A stretch of 64,000 bases of DNA from Janthinobacterium silvisoli (GCF_014200725.1 NZ_JACHCL010000002.1:558001-622000), one strand, 5' to 3'. Shown: positions 8,871-17,244, counted from the first letter of the stretch. Program-made: numbers and translations. The notes: generated from the letters alone by a model not told the origin.

Positions 8871-8916
8871 CGTTTCAAAAATGTTTCACCGTGAAACATT
8901 GAAACACCTTGAAACG
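8871..8916. promoter_or_regulatory. Upstream activator array, probable PrpR sites
   Basis: Five GTTTCA/TGAAAC half-sites lie within 46 bases: GTTTCA at 8872 and 8883, TGAAAC at 8892, 8900 and 8910. The central pair forms a perfect palindrome with arms AATGTTTCAC and GTGAAACATT around one C. The outer arms CGTTTCAA and TTGAAACG mirror each other. The array ends about 120-170 bases upstream of the sigma-54 promoter, the usual place for an enhancer. PrpR is the expected binder, but its gene is not in the window. Confidence 0.7.
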
Positions 8917-9039
8917 TCGATTGAAATTAAACAGGAAACGCAGATGGCAGCGCGGCCAGCAAAGTGCTGGCCGCGCAGGATGGCAGACAGGCGGTAGACA
9001 GGCGGCAAGTGCCGGCTGCCCCGGAGTCACTGAACCGTA

Positions 9040-9288
9040 TCAGGCCAGCCGCACCAGCGGATTGGCGATGATATTGTCGACCTGGCGGATCGCTTCGTCG
9101 CAGGCAGCAGCGATGGCCTCGTCTTCATCGTCGCGCACGAATTGCATGGTCGAGCCTTCGAACACTTCCACCCCGTCGGGGCCGGCGCGTTCTATGTCGC
9201 AACTGGCCGACCATTTGCCGTCACCGGTCGGCACGGCCAAAGGAACGATCTCCCAGCCTTTATAGTGAATTTTGGAACTGTTGCTCAT
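9040..9288 (-). CDS. Small conserved-looking protein, 82 aa
   Basis: I do not recognise a characterised family. The protein is acidic, soluble and has no signal peptide. The pattern YKGWEIVPLAVPTGDGKW, then VDNIIANP near the end, parallels the neighbouring 78-aa protein at 9438-9674 (YRGFTISV... VDNLLRP), so the two look like diverged tandem paralogues. AAGGAGG lies 6 bases before the ATG, a near-perfect ribosome site that supports it as real. Confidence 0.75.
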   Translation of the reverse strand: MSNSSKIHYKGWEIVPLAVPTGDGKWSASCDIERAGPDGVEVFEGSTMQFVRDDEDEAIAAACDEAIRQVDNIIANPLVRLA

Positions 9289-9437
9289 GGGGGCCTCCTT
9301 GCGGGTGAATGACTTGAACTGGCTGGTCTTGCTGATTTAGCTGATTTAGCTGGCTATGGAAATCCTAGCATGAAGCACGGCCTGCCGCGACGTGTTTCAA
9401 CGGGACCGTGCCTTCAAGCTAAACAATTTACGCAGGC

Positions 9438-9674
9438 TCAAGGGCGCAGCAGATTGTCCACTTCGATTTTCGCCACTTCAAAACCAGCCACATACGCCGC
9501 TTCGGGGTCAGTATGGCCGCCCAGGGTGCGCCTGCGGCTCACTTCCAGCGCATCCGATTGTCCGTCTCGCTGCAAGCGGTAGCTGAAGTCCCATAAGTCG
9601 TCATTGTCCTTTTGCGGTGTCACCGAAATCGTAAAACCGCGGTACTGTGCGCTACGTGCTGTGGTGTCTGACAT
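9438..9674 (-). CDS. Small protein, 78 aa, possible paralogue of neighbour
   Basis: The product starts MSDTTARSAQYRGFTISV and ends in KIEVDNLLRP. The layout (aromatic-Arg/Lys-Gly strand near the N-terminus, a short Trp-containing strand, a closing helix with VDNL) matches the 82-aa protein at 9040-9288. A purine-rich AGAGGAAAG lies before the ATG. No function can be given. Genes of this type, with a beta-rich front and a helical end, are common as conserved hypotheticals in Burkholderiales. Confidence 0.7.
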   Translation of the reverse strand: MSDTTARSAQYRGFTISVTPQKDNDDLWDFSYRLQRDGQSDALEVSRRRTLGGHTDPEAAYVAGFEVAKIEVDNLLRP

Positions 9675-9817
9675 GGCTTTCCTCTTTCTCTTGATCTGGT
9701 ACAGACGAGATTAGCACGCAGCGCGGATCAGGGTGCGCACGACAGCTGGCGGTCCACTTATTTGCTTTTCGCATATCAAGTGCGCATTTTTAGCATTTTC
9801 TTATCTGGCTCTGGCGA

Positions 9818-9823
9818 TATAAT
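9818..9823 (+). promoter_or_regulatory. Candidate -10 box for the MBL-fold gene
   Basis: TATAAT stands 42 bases before the ATG at 9865. The -35 region (ATTTTC at the right distance) is poor, so this is a partial match. Confidence 0.4.
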
Positions 9824-9864
9824 GGCCATCCCTGTCACGGACCCAGCTTCTCCCTGCCGCCACG

Positions 9865-10722
9865 ATGAATCCACAAATCCAAGCTTTCTTCGACCCTGCC
9901 ACCGCCACCGTGACCTATGTCGTGTATGCGGCCGATGGCGGGGAATGCGCGATCATCGATTCCGTGCTCGACTACGATCCCAAGGCGGGCCGCACATCGA
10001 CCAGCTCGGCCGACAAGGTGATCGCCTTCGTGCGCGAACATGGCTTGCAATGCCGCTGGCTGCTGGAAACCCATGCACATGCCGACCACCTGTCGGCGGC
10101 GCCCTATCTGCAGCAGCAGCTGGGCGGCGACGTCGCCATCGGTGCCGCCATCCAGACAGTGCAGCAAGCGTTTGCCCAGGTCTATCACCAGGATGGCGCG
10201 CAGGCCGACGGCTCGCAGTTTGATCAATTATTTGCGCCCGATCAGGTTTTCAATATCGGCCCGCTGGAAGTGCGCGCACTGCACGTGCCTGGCCATACGC
10301 CAGCCGACCTGGCTTATCAGATCGGCGACGCTGTCTTCGTGGGCGACACCCTGTTCATGCCCGACGTGGGCTCGGCCCGCTGCGATTTTCCCGGCGGTTC
10401 GGCGACCCTGCTCTACCGCTCCGTGCAGCGCTTGCTGTCGCTGCCGCCGCAAACGCGGCTGTTCATGTGCCACGACTATCCGCCCAACGGCCGCCCGCCG
10501 CGCTGGGAAGTGACGGTCGCCGAACAGCGGGCCAGCAATATCCACCTGCACGACGGGGTTACGGAAGCGCAATTCGTGGCCATGCGCACGGCGCGCGACC
10601 AGACGCTGGACATGCCGACCCTGATCCTGCCCGCCATCCAGGTCAATATCAACGCCGGCAAGCTGCCCGAGCCGGAAGAAAATGGCGTGCGCTATTTGAA
10701 AATACCGCTGAACGCGATCTAG
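9865..10722 (+). CDS. MBL-fold hydrolase, persulfide dioxygenase/Blh type
   Basis: The product is 285 aa. The metal motif is HAHADH (about residues 71-76), with later ligands in VPGHTPAD, FVGDTLF and the HDY of MCHDYPP. The closest pattern is the ETHE1/Blh group that oxidises glutathione persulfide, and the long C-terminal part after HDYPPNGR fits that group better than glyoxalase II. Cytoplasmic, no signal peptide. It stands alone; no BigR-type repressor or rhodanese is adjacent. The substrate is an inference. Confidence 0.85.
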   Translation: MNPQIQAFFDPATATVTYVVYAADGGECAIIDSVLDYDPKAGRTSTSSADKVIAFVREHGLQCRWLLETHAHADHLSAAPYLQQQLGGDVAIGAAIQTVQQAFAQVYHQDGAQADGSQFDQLFAPDQVFNIGPLEVRALHVPGHTPADLAYQIGDAVFVGDTLFMPDVGSARCDFPGGSATLLYRSVQRLLSLPPQTRLFMCHDYPPNGRPPRWEVTVAEQRASNIHLHDGVTEAQFVAMRTARDQTLDMPTLILPAIQVNINAGKLPEPEENGVRYLKIPLNAI

Positions 10723-10765
10723 GCAAGGGAGCGCCCGCACGCTTGCAGCCACAGGCGGTGCAGCG

Positions 10766-10990
10766 CTATGCCTGCTGCGCGCGCCGCCACAACTGGCGCT
10801 GGCCGATGATCACCCTTTCCATCTCGCCGGCGGCCAGCAGCCGTTCCAGCGCGGCGGCAATCACCGGCGGTGGAAAACTGCCATCGAGCCACCACTGCGC
10901 CACGCCTTCGAGCGTGTCGGCGCCGTGCGGATACGCGGCCAGGTGGGAACGGATCATACCGATGGCGATCTCGATGTCGTCTTGTGTCAT
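10766..10990 (-). CDS. Small hypothetical protein, 74 aa
   Basis: The product has the pattern of alternating short helices (IEIAIGMIRSHLAAYPHGADT, then EGVAQWWL and VIAAALERLLAAGEM) and ends in a basic tail with WRR. It resembles a small winged-helix module but lacks a clear recognition helix. It is convergent with the MBL-fold gene. The reading frame is clean and the start at 10990 follows TTACGGAT. No function can be assigned. Confidence 0.55.
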   Translation of the reverse strand: MTQDDIEIAIGMIRSHLAAYPHGADTLEGVAQWWLDGSFPPPVIAAALERLLAAGEMERVIIGQRQLWRRAQQA

Positions 10991-11079
10991 ATCCGTAAGA
11001 TCATTGTTTGTTGGAAAAATGGCGAGGCTGCCCGCAGGCGGCGGGCCACGCCGGCCAGGCGGTGGCCCGTGCTGCAGTC

Positions 11080-12537
11080 TTACTCGTCCTGCGCCGGCGC
11101 GCGGCCGATTTCGCCATCGATATTGGCCAGGAACCAGGCCAGCGACGACATCAGCGCCACGTTGCGCTTGAGGTTTTCAGGGTCGACCTTGTCCAGCGTA
11201 TCGGCTGGCGTATGGTGGTAATGGAAGTAGCTATGGCTGTCGACCAGCGGCTCGAAGCTCGGTACGCCACCTTTTTCCAGGCGGTGCAAGTCGCCCGTTT
11301 CCAGCGCATCGCGGCGCGTAAAGGCATTCGCGCCGATCGGCTGCAGCGATGCCAGCAAGGGCGCGAACAGTTTTTCCGCTTTCGGGCCCACGCTGGCCTT
11401 GATGCCGAACGGGCGGCCGGCGCCACTGTCCATCTCGATCGCCGCATACTGCTTGAGCAGGGTATTTTTATTCGCATCAAAATACGCCTGGCCGCCACGG
11501 CCGCCGTTTTCCTCATTCATCCAGGCGATCACACGTATCGTGCGGCGCGGATGGTAATCGAGCTTTTTCAGGGTTTCCAGCACGCCCATCGCAGCCATGA
11601 TACCGGCGCCATCGTCATTGGCGCCGGTCGCCAGGTCCCAGGAATCGAGGTGGCCCGAGACCACCACCACTTCATCGGCCTTGTCGGTGCCAGGCCAGTC
11701 GGCGATCACATTGTAGCTGTCGGCGTCAGGCAAGGTTTGCGGCGTCAGGGTCAGGTGCATTTTCATCGGACCGCGCGCAGCCAGGCGGCCAATCAGCAAA
11801 GCGTCTTCGACGGTGACGGCGGCAGCCGGAATGCGCTTGCCATCTTCCAGTCCCGTGGCGCCCGTGTGCGGAATACGGAAGTTGGCCCCGCCGATCGAGC
11901 GCACCAGCGCGGCGGCGGCGCCCAGTTCAGCGGCCGCTTTCGGACCATTGAAACGGAAGCGCGAACCCTGGCCATAGCTGACGCCAGCCAGGCCACGTTC
12001 CGCCATCTCCTGGTCGAACGGCGTATCGATCAGGACAATGGCGCCCTTCACTTCGGCCGCGCGTGCCTTGAGTTCCTCAAAACTTTTGACGATCACCAGT
12101 GGCGCCGTCAGGCCAGCTGCCGGCGTGGCGCCCGAACCGCCCAGGGCCGTCAAGACCACGCGCTGGCTGAGACCTTGCGGGCGGCCAGCGTAATCGACGA
12201 TTTCCGCCGTTTCCACGCCGCGCACCCAGTGCGGTACCTTGACCGGCTGCAGGGTGACGGTGGCGCCCAACTTGCGCATGGTGTCGGCCACTTGCTGCAC
12301 GGCCGCGGCCGCGCCGGCGGAACCGGACAGGCGCGGGCCGATCAGGTCCGTCAGGTCGCTCAGCTGCGTATAAGCCCAGTCGCTTTGCAGGGCGGTGTCG
12401 CGGATTTTTGCCAGCGCTTGCGGATCATTGCCGGGCGTTGCAGCAAAAGCGCTGGCGCTGACCATGCAGCCGAAGACGATGGTGGAAATAGAGCGGGACA
12501 GGATGGAGCGCGGCGCGCCAGTCAAGACGGTATGCAT
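11080..12537 (-). CDS. Secreted M28-family zinc metallopeptidase
   Basis: The product is 485 aa and starts with a basic stretch and hydrophobic segment ending ASAFA, a signal peptide for export to the periplasm. A PA-like insert (about residues 120-250) precedes the catalytic domain. Zinc ligands are seen in SGHLDSWD, GANDDGAG, NEENGG (catalytic Glu), EMDSGAG and YFHYHHTPAD. This is the carboxypeptidase Q/aminopeptidase type. The ATG at 12537 is preferred over a TTG further up since it begins the signal peptide. It is a single gene, divergent from the GNAT gene. Confidence 0.93.
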   Translation of the reverse strand: MHTVLTGAPRSILSRSISTIVFGCMVSASAFAATPGNDPQALAKIRDTALQSDWAYTQLSDLTDLIGPRLSGSAGAAAAVQQVADTMRKLGATVTLQPVKVPHWVRGVETAEIVDYAGRPQGLSQRVVLTALGGSGATPAAGLTAPLVIVKSFEELKARAAEVKGAIVLIDTPFDQEMAERGLAGVSYGQGSRFRFNGPKAAAELGAAAALVRSIGGANFRIPHTGATGLEDGKRIPAAAVTVEDALLIGRLAARGPMKMHLTLTPQTLPDADSYNVIADWPGTDKADEVVVVSGHLDSWDLATGANDDGAGIMAAMGVLETLKKLDYHPRRTIRVIAWMNEENGGRGGQAYFDANKNTLLKQYAAIEMDSGAGRPFGIKASVGPKAEKLFAPLLASLQPIGANAFTRRDALETGDLHRLEKGGVPSFEPLVDSHSYFHYHHTPADTLDKVDPENLKRNVALMSSLAWFLANIDGEIGRAPAQDE

Positions 12538-12697
12538 AAAGATAGGGTTCCAGTATCGAAGGGGAAACAATTGCGGTGCAGCCTGTCACGATAGCGTATT
12601 TATTCTGTCACTGCAGCAACTTTTAGACAGCATCTTCATTGCTTGCCACATCTTGATTGGATTACCATGAAGTTCGTCTTCGCCACCGGAAACAGCC

Positions 12698-13240
12698 ATG
12701 CTCAAAGGAACACTTTGCACCGTCCGGCATCTGCTCGCCGCCGACCTCAATGACTATATCGCCAAGGTCAATGACCTGCCCTCGCGCGGAGAGTTCTTTT
12801 CCATGCAGTTCAAGTCGCCCGAAGCGATGCGGCGCGAATTCCTGCAAACGGGCCTGGTCAGCGAAGACAGCGAGCTGTTTTTGATCGAGGACTTGCACCA
12901 GAACATCATCGGTACCATCACCCACTTTAAAAGCCGCACGCCGGCCGGGCGCGAAATCGGCTACCGCCTGTTCGACCCGCAGCGCAGCGGACGCGGCTAC
13001 ACCACCGAAGCGACGCGCCTGCTGGTCAATTACCTGTTCATGGCCTATCCCTACCATCGGCTGGAATTGCTGATGGATCCGTTCAACACGGCGTCCGAAC
13101 GCATCGCACAGAAATGCGGTTTTACCCAGGAAGGCTTGATGCGGCAGGCGTTCTTCATCAATGGCGCGATGCACGATGTCAAGATGTACAGCCTGTTGCG
13201 GCATGAGTGGCAAGCCAATTTAGCTGTGGCTCAAAGATGA
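12698..13240 (+). CDS. GNAT acetyltransferase, RimJ/RimL type
   Basis: The product is 180 aa. The acetyl-CoA loop region is seen in DPQRSGRGYTTEA, followed by the strand LLMDPFNTASERIAQKCGFTQEG, which is typical of RimJ/RimL-like N-acetyltransferases acting on amino groups of proteins or small molecules. Cytoplasmic. A GGAAA precedes the ATG at a suitable distance. The target is unknown. Confidence 0.9.
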   Translation: MLKGTLCTVRHLLAADLNDYIAKVNDLPSRGEFFSMQFKSPEAMRREFLQTGLVSEDSELFLIEDLHQNIIGTITHFKSRTPAGREIGYRLFDPQRSGRGYTTEATRLLVNYLFMAYPYHRLELLMDPFNTASERIAQKCGFTQEGLMRQAFFINGAMHDVKMYSLLRHEWQANLAVAQR

Positions 13241-13261
13241 GTTGTTACAGCCTTGCCTAGT

Positions 13262-13315
13262 ATGTAATAAGTTGTATTAGACGTGGAACAAGCACGAACG
13301 TGCGGATATAGTCCA
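13262..13315 (+). promoter_or_regulatory. Promoter with conserved upstream box, copy A
   Basis: ATGTAATAAGTTG (13262-13274) is followed after exactly 32 bases by TATAGTCCA (13307-13315). The same two boxes with the same spacing stand before the gene at 29801. TATAGT is a likely -10 box; the upstream box would then lie near -45 to -57, an activator position. Confidence 0.6.
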
Positions 13316-13360
13316 CCTCATGCAGATCATTGTGATCTCGCCGAAATGGAAGGAAATGCC

Positions 13361-13795
13361 ATGTTGAACAAAACACTCCTGGGTGCGGTAATGGTAGCGT
13401 CAGTGGCTGTCTCATCGGCCGCAGTCGCCGGCGACCGCGACTTCAATACCGTTGCAGGCGCCGTAGTCGGAGCGGCCATCGGCCACAGCACTGGCGGCCG
13501 TGACGGCGCGATCGTGGGTGGCGTGATCGGTGCCGCCGTCGGCAGCAGCATCAGCACGAATGACCGCTATTACAATGGCGGCTACCGTGGCGGTTATTAC
13601 CAATCGGCGCCGCAGCCCGTGTATTACCAGCCTGCGCCGCAACCGGTGTATTACCAGCCAGCGCCACAGCCCGTGTATTACGCGCCGCCTCCACGCTACT
13701 ACGGCCCGCCTGCCGTGATTTACGTGCAGCCACGCGGCTACTACCACGACCGCGGCCGCTGGGAAGGCCGTGGCGGCTACGGCTGGCGCCGTTAA
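13361..13795 (+). CDS. Exported glycine-zipper protein with Tyr/Pro repeats
   Basis: The product is 144 aa from the ATG at 13361, which has GGAAGGAAA upstream. A signal peptide ends near SSAAVAG. A glycine-zipper region follows (AGAVVGAAIGHSTGG and GAIVGGVIGAAVGSS), as in outer-membrane stress lipoproteins of the Rick_17kDa/YmgG type, though there is no lipobox. The C-terminal half has three copies of a nine-residue unit APQPVYYQP and a Tyr/Gly/Arg-rich end. It is likely periplasmic or outer-membrane associated. Its promoter matches that of the YXWGXW-type gene at 29801. Confidence 0.85.
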   Translation: MLNKTLLGAVMVASVAVSSAAVAGDRDFNTVAGAVVGAAIGHSTGGRDGAIVGGVIGAAVGSSISTNDRYYNGGYRGGYYQSAPQPVYYQPAPQPVYYQPAPQPVYYAPPPRYYGPPAVIYVQPRGYYHDRGRWEGRGGYGWRR

Positions 13796-13818
13796 TCAAG
13801 CCCCACCGCTTCAGCAAA

Positions 13819-13852
13819 AACCTGCGCAGCCTGGCTGCCGCAGGTTTTTTTT
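13819..13852 (+). terminator. Intrinsic terminator after glycine-zipper gene
   Basis: AACCTGCG and CGCAGGTT form the outer stem around CAGCC-TGG-CTGC, followed by eight T. Confidence 0.9.
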
Positions 13853-13944
13853 CATCTGGATACAGTTGCTTTTACTGTATCGCCAGCAGGCAATATCGGC
13901 TAAGCTGCTCCCATGATCAATAGTGATACCCATGCATTTCATTC

Positions 13945-14889
13945 ATGTATTTAATTAAGGATGGCCTGGATTTCGGCGCCTGGCTCGATGCCGCCGCTGG
14001 CAGCTGCATCGGTGCAGGCCCTGCGCCGCGACGGGAAAACCAGGATAACTTCCTGCTGATCGACGGTAGCGGCAACGCCGTGTACCTGTCGCAGCAAGAA
14101 CCGCTGCGCTGCCGGGTAGCGAACTGGCCAGCCGGCCACGTACGCGCAGCCGTGCTCGATGGCATGGGCGGCCATGGACATGGCCGTGAAGCGGCCGAGG
14201 CTGCCGTGCAAGGCTTGCTGCAACTACCCGCCTGCAGTGACGTGGCCACGCTGGCCGCCGGCCTCGATGCCTTGCACACACGCCTGCAAACCAGTTTCGA
14301 AAAGCCGCCACAGGCCGCAGCGCGCCCGCCCGGCACCACCCTGACCCTGCTGGAAATCGCGCCGGGCCAGGCGCCGCTGCTGTACCACGTGGGCGATTCG
14401 CGGCTATATGAAATCACGGATGACACGGTCGACACCCTTACGGTAGATCATGTGCCGGCCACCGTATATGCCATGCACGGCTTGCTCAACGAGGCGCAGT
14501 GGCGCTTGCGCGTGCATGGCGAACACCATCCGCAAATCTCGCAAGCCTTTGTATTAGGCAACGCCATCGGTGACACGCAGGAGCTCGAGAAACCGCTGCA
14601 AGCCCTAGATGCAGGCAATTTGCCGCCCTTCCTCGCGCATCTGGCCGACCGCCGTGTGCTGCAAGTGCGTGACGACGCAGTCTATTTGCTGGCCAGCGAC
14701 GGTTTCTGGGCCTGCGCCGACCCGCTGGCAGTTGTGGCCCGCTGGCCAGCCTTGTGCGCAGGCAAGACAGCTACCCAGGCCCTGGCCAGCATATTCGACG
14801 ACTTCCTGGCTCAGCCGCCGTATGGCTTGCATAGCGATAACCTGACCATGCTGGCCCTGCGCTTTACGCCACAGTGCTCAACTGTCTGA
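13945..14889 (+). CDS. PP2C-family Ser/Thr protein phosphatase
   Basis: The product is 314 aa. Metal-binding and core motifs are present: RRENQDNFLL near residue 30, DGMGGHGHG, then GDSRLYEI, ASDGFW and HSDNLTML at the end. It therefore should be an active Mn/Mg-dependent phosphatase. It lacks membrane segments. It lies about 0.75 kb before an FHA/zinc-ribbon protein on the same strand (a membrane gene on the other strand sits between), and 10 kb from a Ser/Thr kinase at 24567-26858 that could be its counterpart. No good ribosome site is seen at the ATG at 13945, so the exact start is uncertain. Confidence 0.9.
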   Translation: MYLIKDGLDFGAWLDAAAGSCIGAGPAPRRENQDNFLLIDGSGNAVYLSQQEPLRCRVANWPAGHVRAAVLDGMGGHGHGREAAEAAVQGLLQLPACSDVATLAAGLDALHTRLQTSFEKPPQAAARPPGTTLTLLEIAPGQAPLLYHVGDSRLYEITDDTVDTLTVDHVPATVYAMHGLLNEAQWRLRVHGEHHPQISQAFVLGNAIGDTQELEKPLQALDAGNLPPFLAHLADRRVLQVRDDAVYLLASDGFWACADPLAVVARWPALCAGKTATQALASIFDDFLAQPPYGLHSDNLTMLALRFTPQCSTV

Positions 14890-14907
14890 TCAAAACTGCC
14901 TGATCAA

Positions 14908-15348
14908 TTACCTGGGTGGCGCCGTCAACCGGCTAGCCGCCAGCCAGGCGGCGGCAGCGCTGGCGCCAGACAACACGGCACCCCAGGCGATATCGATGAA
15001 AGTCAGCGCTAACGGCCATCCTTGCAAGGTGGAGTAATTGCTCAAGTCGTAGGTACCATAGGCTACCAGTCCCAACAGTGCAGCCAGCCGGACCGCCATG
15101 CGCCAGTTGCGCGCGCGCAAACCCGGTAAAATGGCAAACACCAGCAGGCCAAACGCATACAGCAGGTAAAACAGGATCGCCGGCAACCAACGGGGCTGCT
15201 CCAGCAGCAGATCCCCCAGATAGCGCGCATACAGGGGTCCCATCAGCAAGCCCAGCCACAAACCGTCGATCAGCAGCAGCACGCATAGGGCGCTGCAATA
15301 AGCCAGGGCCAGCTGGGGCAAGCGGATGGCAGGCAGGACGTTCGGCAT
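14908..15348 (-). CDS. DUF2177-type membrane protein
   Basis: The product is 146 aa with four hydrophobic segments: one from residue 10, one around LPAILFYLLYAFGLLVFAIL, one around LAALLGLVAYG, and one near the end. The motif YGTYDLSNYSTLQGWPL is characteristic of the DUF2177 family, whose function is unknown. The start at 15348 has GGGAG 7-8 bases upstream. It is convergent with the PP2C gene and 300 bases from the FHA gene. Confidence 0.88.
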   Translation of the reverse strand: MPNVLPAIRLPQLALAYCSALCVLLLIDGLWLGLLMGPLYARYLGDLLLEQPRWLPAILFYLLYAFGLLVFAILPGLRARNWRMAVRLAALLGLVAYGTYDLSNYSTLQGWPLALTFIDIAWGAVLSGASAAAAWLAASRLTAPPR

Positions 15349-15648
15349 CGGTAAGGCTCCCGGAAAAGAGAGAAATCGGTATGGAGAAGTGAAGCCAGCA
15401 TACACCGGCTTGCCCGCGCATGCCGTCTTGCTGGCGTTCTGCGGCACGTCGAGCAGACAAGAACGAAGTTGTTTAAAATAGGTATCTGTAAATCCACAAT
15501 ATATGATTTAGGGCAATAGTTTCCGGGAGGGTGGCAAGCATGGTGGCCCAGGCTGTCGTTTTTGGCAAAAAAACCGCGCGCAGCTTGCTGTGCCGGTTGC
15601 CAAGCGCGCCCAAAAGCGCGTAAGCTCTCAGGTATAACAGAGGGCGCC

Positions 15649-17220
15649 ATGCCCCCACCCGGTTCGATCCAGAATGTCATGAAAAAATGCAGTAATCCGG
15701 AGCACCCGCACTGTACGTTCTGGGTCTTGCCTGGTGAAAGCGTCTGCGCGGGTAATCACCCGCAAACAGCCGCTCCCGCCAGCAGCTATGACTTGTTGAA
15801 CGCAGCGCGCAGCGCCCGTTCCGAGCAATCGGCAACGGCGGATATCCGCGCGCCCATGCCAGACATGACATCGGCACAAACCTCGCTTGCTCCGTCTGCC
15901 ACACCAGCCAAAGTTGCTTACCAGCCCGTGCAAGCCCATTTGCATATCAGCGGTTTCGACCCGCGCGCCGCTGGCGGGCGGCAAACGCTGAAAATGGAAT
16001 TGCGCGGCATGGCGGCCAACTGCGTGCCGCAACTAACCTTGCGCCTGCGCTCTGACTTGATCCCGCGTGGTCAAGTGCAGCACGATTTCGTGCGCACCAC
16101 GCGCGGCGACTGGCGCCCCGTGTTCGTCGAATTCAGCTCCCGCAACAAAGAGCACGGGCAATACCAGATCGAAGTGGAAGTGCAAAGCCACCTCGATGGC
16201 GCGGTGGCGCAAAAATGGGTCTGCACCTTCGTCATCCTGGTGCCGCGCCGCGACGCCACCCTGACGGAAATCCACCAGATCTTCCTCAGCACGCATAAAA
16301 ATGTGCGCGTGATGGCCGACGATGCATCGATTGCCCGCGTGCGTGGTGGCGATGGCTACAACCTCGACGTAACTGCCCGCAATGCCGGCATCGCCCACGT
16401 GGACTTGTCCGCACCGCAGGGCAAGATCGACATGGGCTTTACCACCATCGCCTGGGACGAAGAACTGATCGAAGTCGACTTGCCCGCTGACAGCCATGTG
16501 CACCCTCATCCCACCGATGCGGCCTGCCTGGTCAACGCCGCGCCGGAAGCAGGCGCACAGCGCCAGATCCGTTTGTTTGCGCTGGCGGAATGCACCCTGG
16601 GCCGTTTTGAGCTGGTCGATCCGGAAGCCGATGTGCTGCTCAGCCATTTCAGCCTTGACGGCCAGGACAACAATGGCTTGACGCGCCGCCTGTCCGGGCG
16701 CCACGCCGTCATCCGGCGCAGCCAGCAAGGCTTTGAAATCGAAGATGTCTCGCGTTATGGCTTGCTGCTCGACGGCGTCTGGCCTGGCAAGCACAAACCT
16801 GTGCCCCTGCGCCTGGGCATGCGCATCGAAATGAGCGCCAGCATCAAGGGCATCGTCGTGCTGAGCGTAACAGCCTTGCTGCACCATGGCGTGATTTTGC
16901 ACCGCATCGACCAAGGTGCGCATGCCGAATGTTTTTATCTGCTGACGCCGGAAACGCCGCCTGTCTCGCAGCCACAGGCCAATGCGTCCGCACCGAGCGC
17001 AGCCGCCCTGCCCGTGCTGTTCCACCGCGATGGCGGCTTCTGGCATCTGGCCCCTGCCAGCGGCAAGGAAACGCCTTTGGCGCCCGCCACGGTGCTCGAC
17101 AAGCTCAGCGGTTTTGCACGGCATAACCGTTTCGCCAGCGAACCGTATCCTGAATGCTGGATCATCCGCACCGAAGGCGCCGGCCTGTGCGACAGCACCA
17201 GCGCACTGCTGACAGCATAA
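15649..17220 (+). CDS. FHA-domain protein with N-terminal zinc-ribbon-like Cys/His
   Basis: The product is 523 aa from the ATG at 15649 (AGAGGG upstream); an ATG at 15679 is the alternative. A Cys/His-rich front (KKCSNPEHPHC, then CAGNH) suggests a zinc ribbon. The middle (about residues 95-240) is beta-rich and unassigned. An FHA-like phosphothreonine-binding core follows: LGRFELVD, LSGRHAVIRR and the segment with DVSRYGLLLDG. No membrane segment is seen. FHA proteins read Thr phosphorylation, so it may work with the nearby PP2C phosphatase and the kinase at 24.6 kb. That link is inferred from domain logic and distance only. Confidence 0.75.
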   Translation: MPPPGSIQNVMKKCSNPEHPHCTFWVLPGESVCAGNHPQTAAPASSYDLLNAARSARSEQSATADIRAPMPDMTSAQTSLAPSATPAKVAYQPVQAHLHISGFDPRAAGGRQTLKMELRGMAANCVPQLTLRLRSDLIPRGQVQHDFVRTTRGDWRPVFVEFSSRNKEHGQYQIEVEVQSHLDGAVAQKWVCTFVILVPRRDATLTEIHQIFLSTHKNVRVMADDASIARVRGGDGYNLDVTARNAGIAHVDLSAPQGKIDMGFTTIAWDEELIEVDLPADSHVHPHPTDAACLVNAAPEAGAQRQIRLFALAECTLGRFELVDPEADVLLSHFSLDGQDNNGLTRRLSGRHAVIRRSQQGFEIEDVSRYGLLLDGVWPGKHKPVPLRLGMRIEMSASIKGIVVLSVTALLHHGVILHRIDQGAHAECFYLLTPETPPVSQPQANASAPSAAALPVLFHRDGGFWHLAPASGKETPLAPATVLDKLSGFARHNRFASEPYPECWIIRTEGAGLCDSTSALLTA

Positions 17221-17244
17221 AGCTGCCCTCTTACTGGAGCGCAG

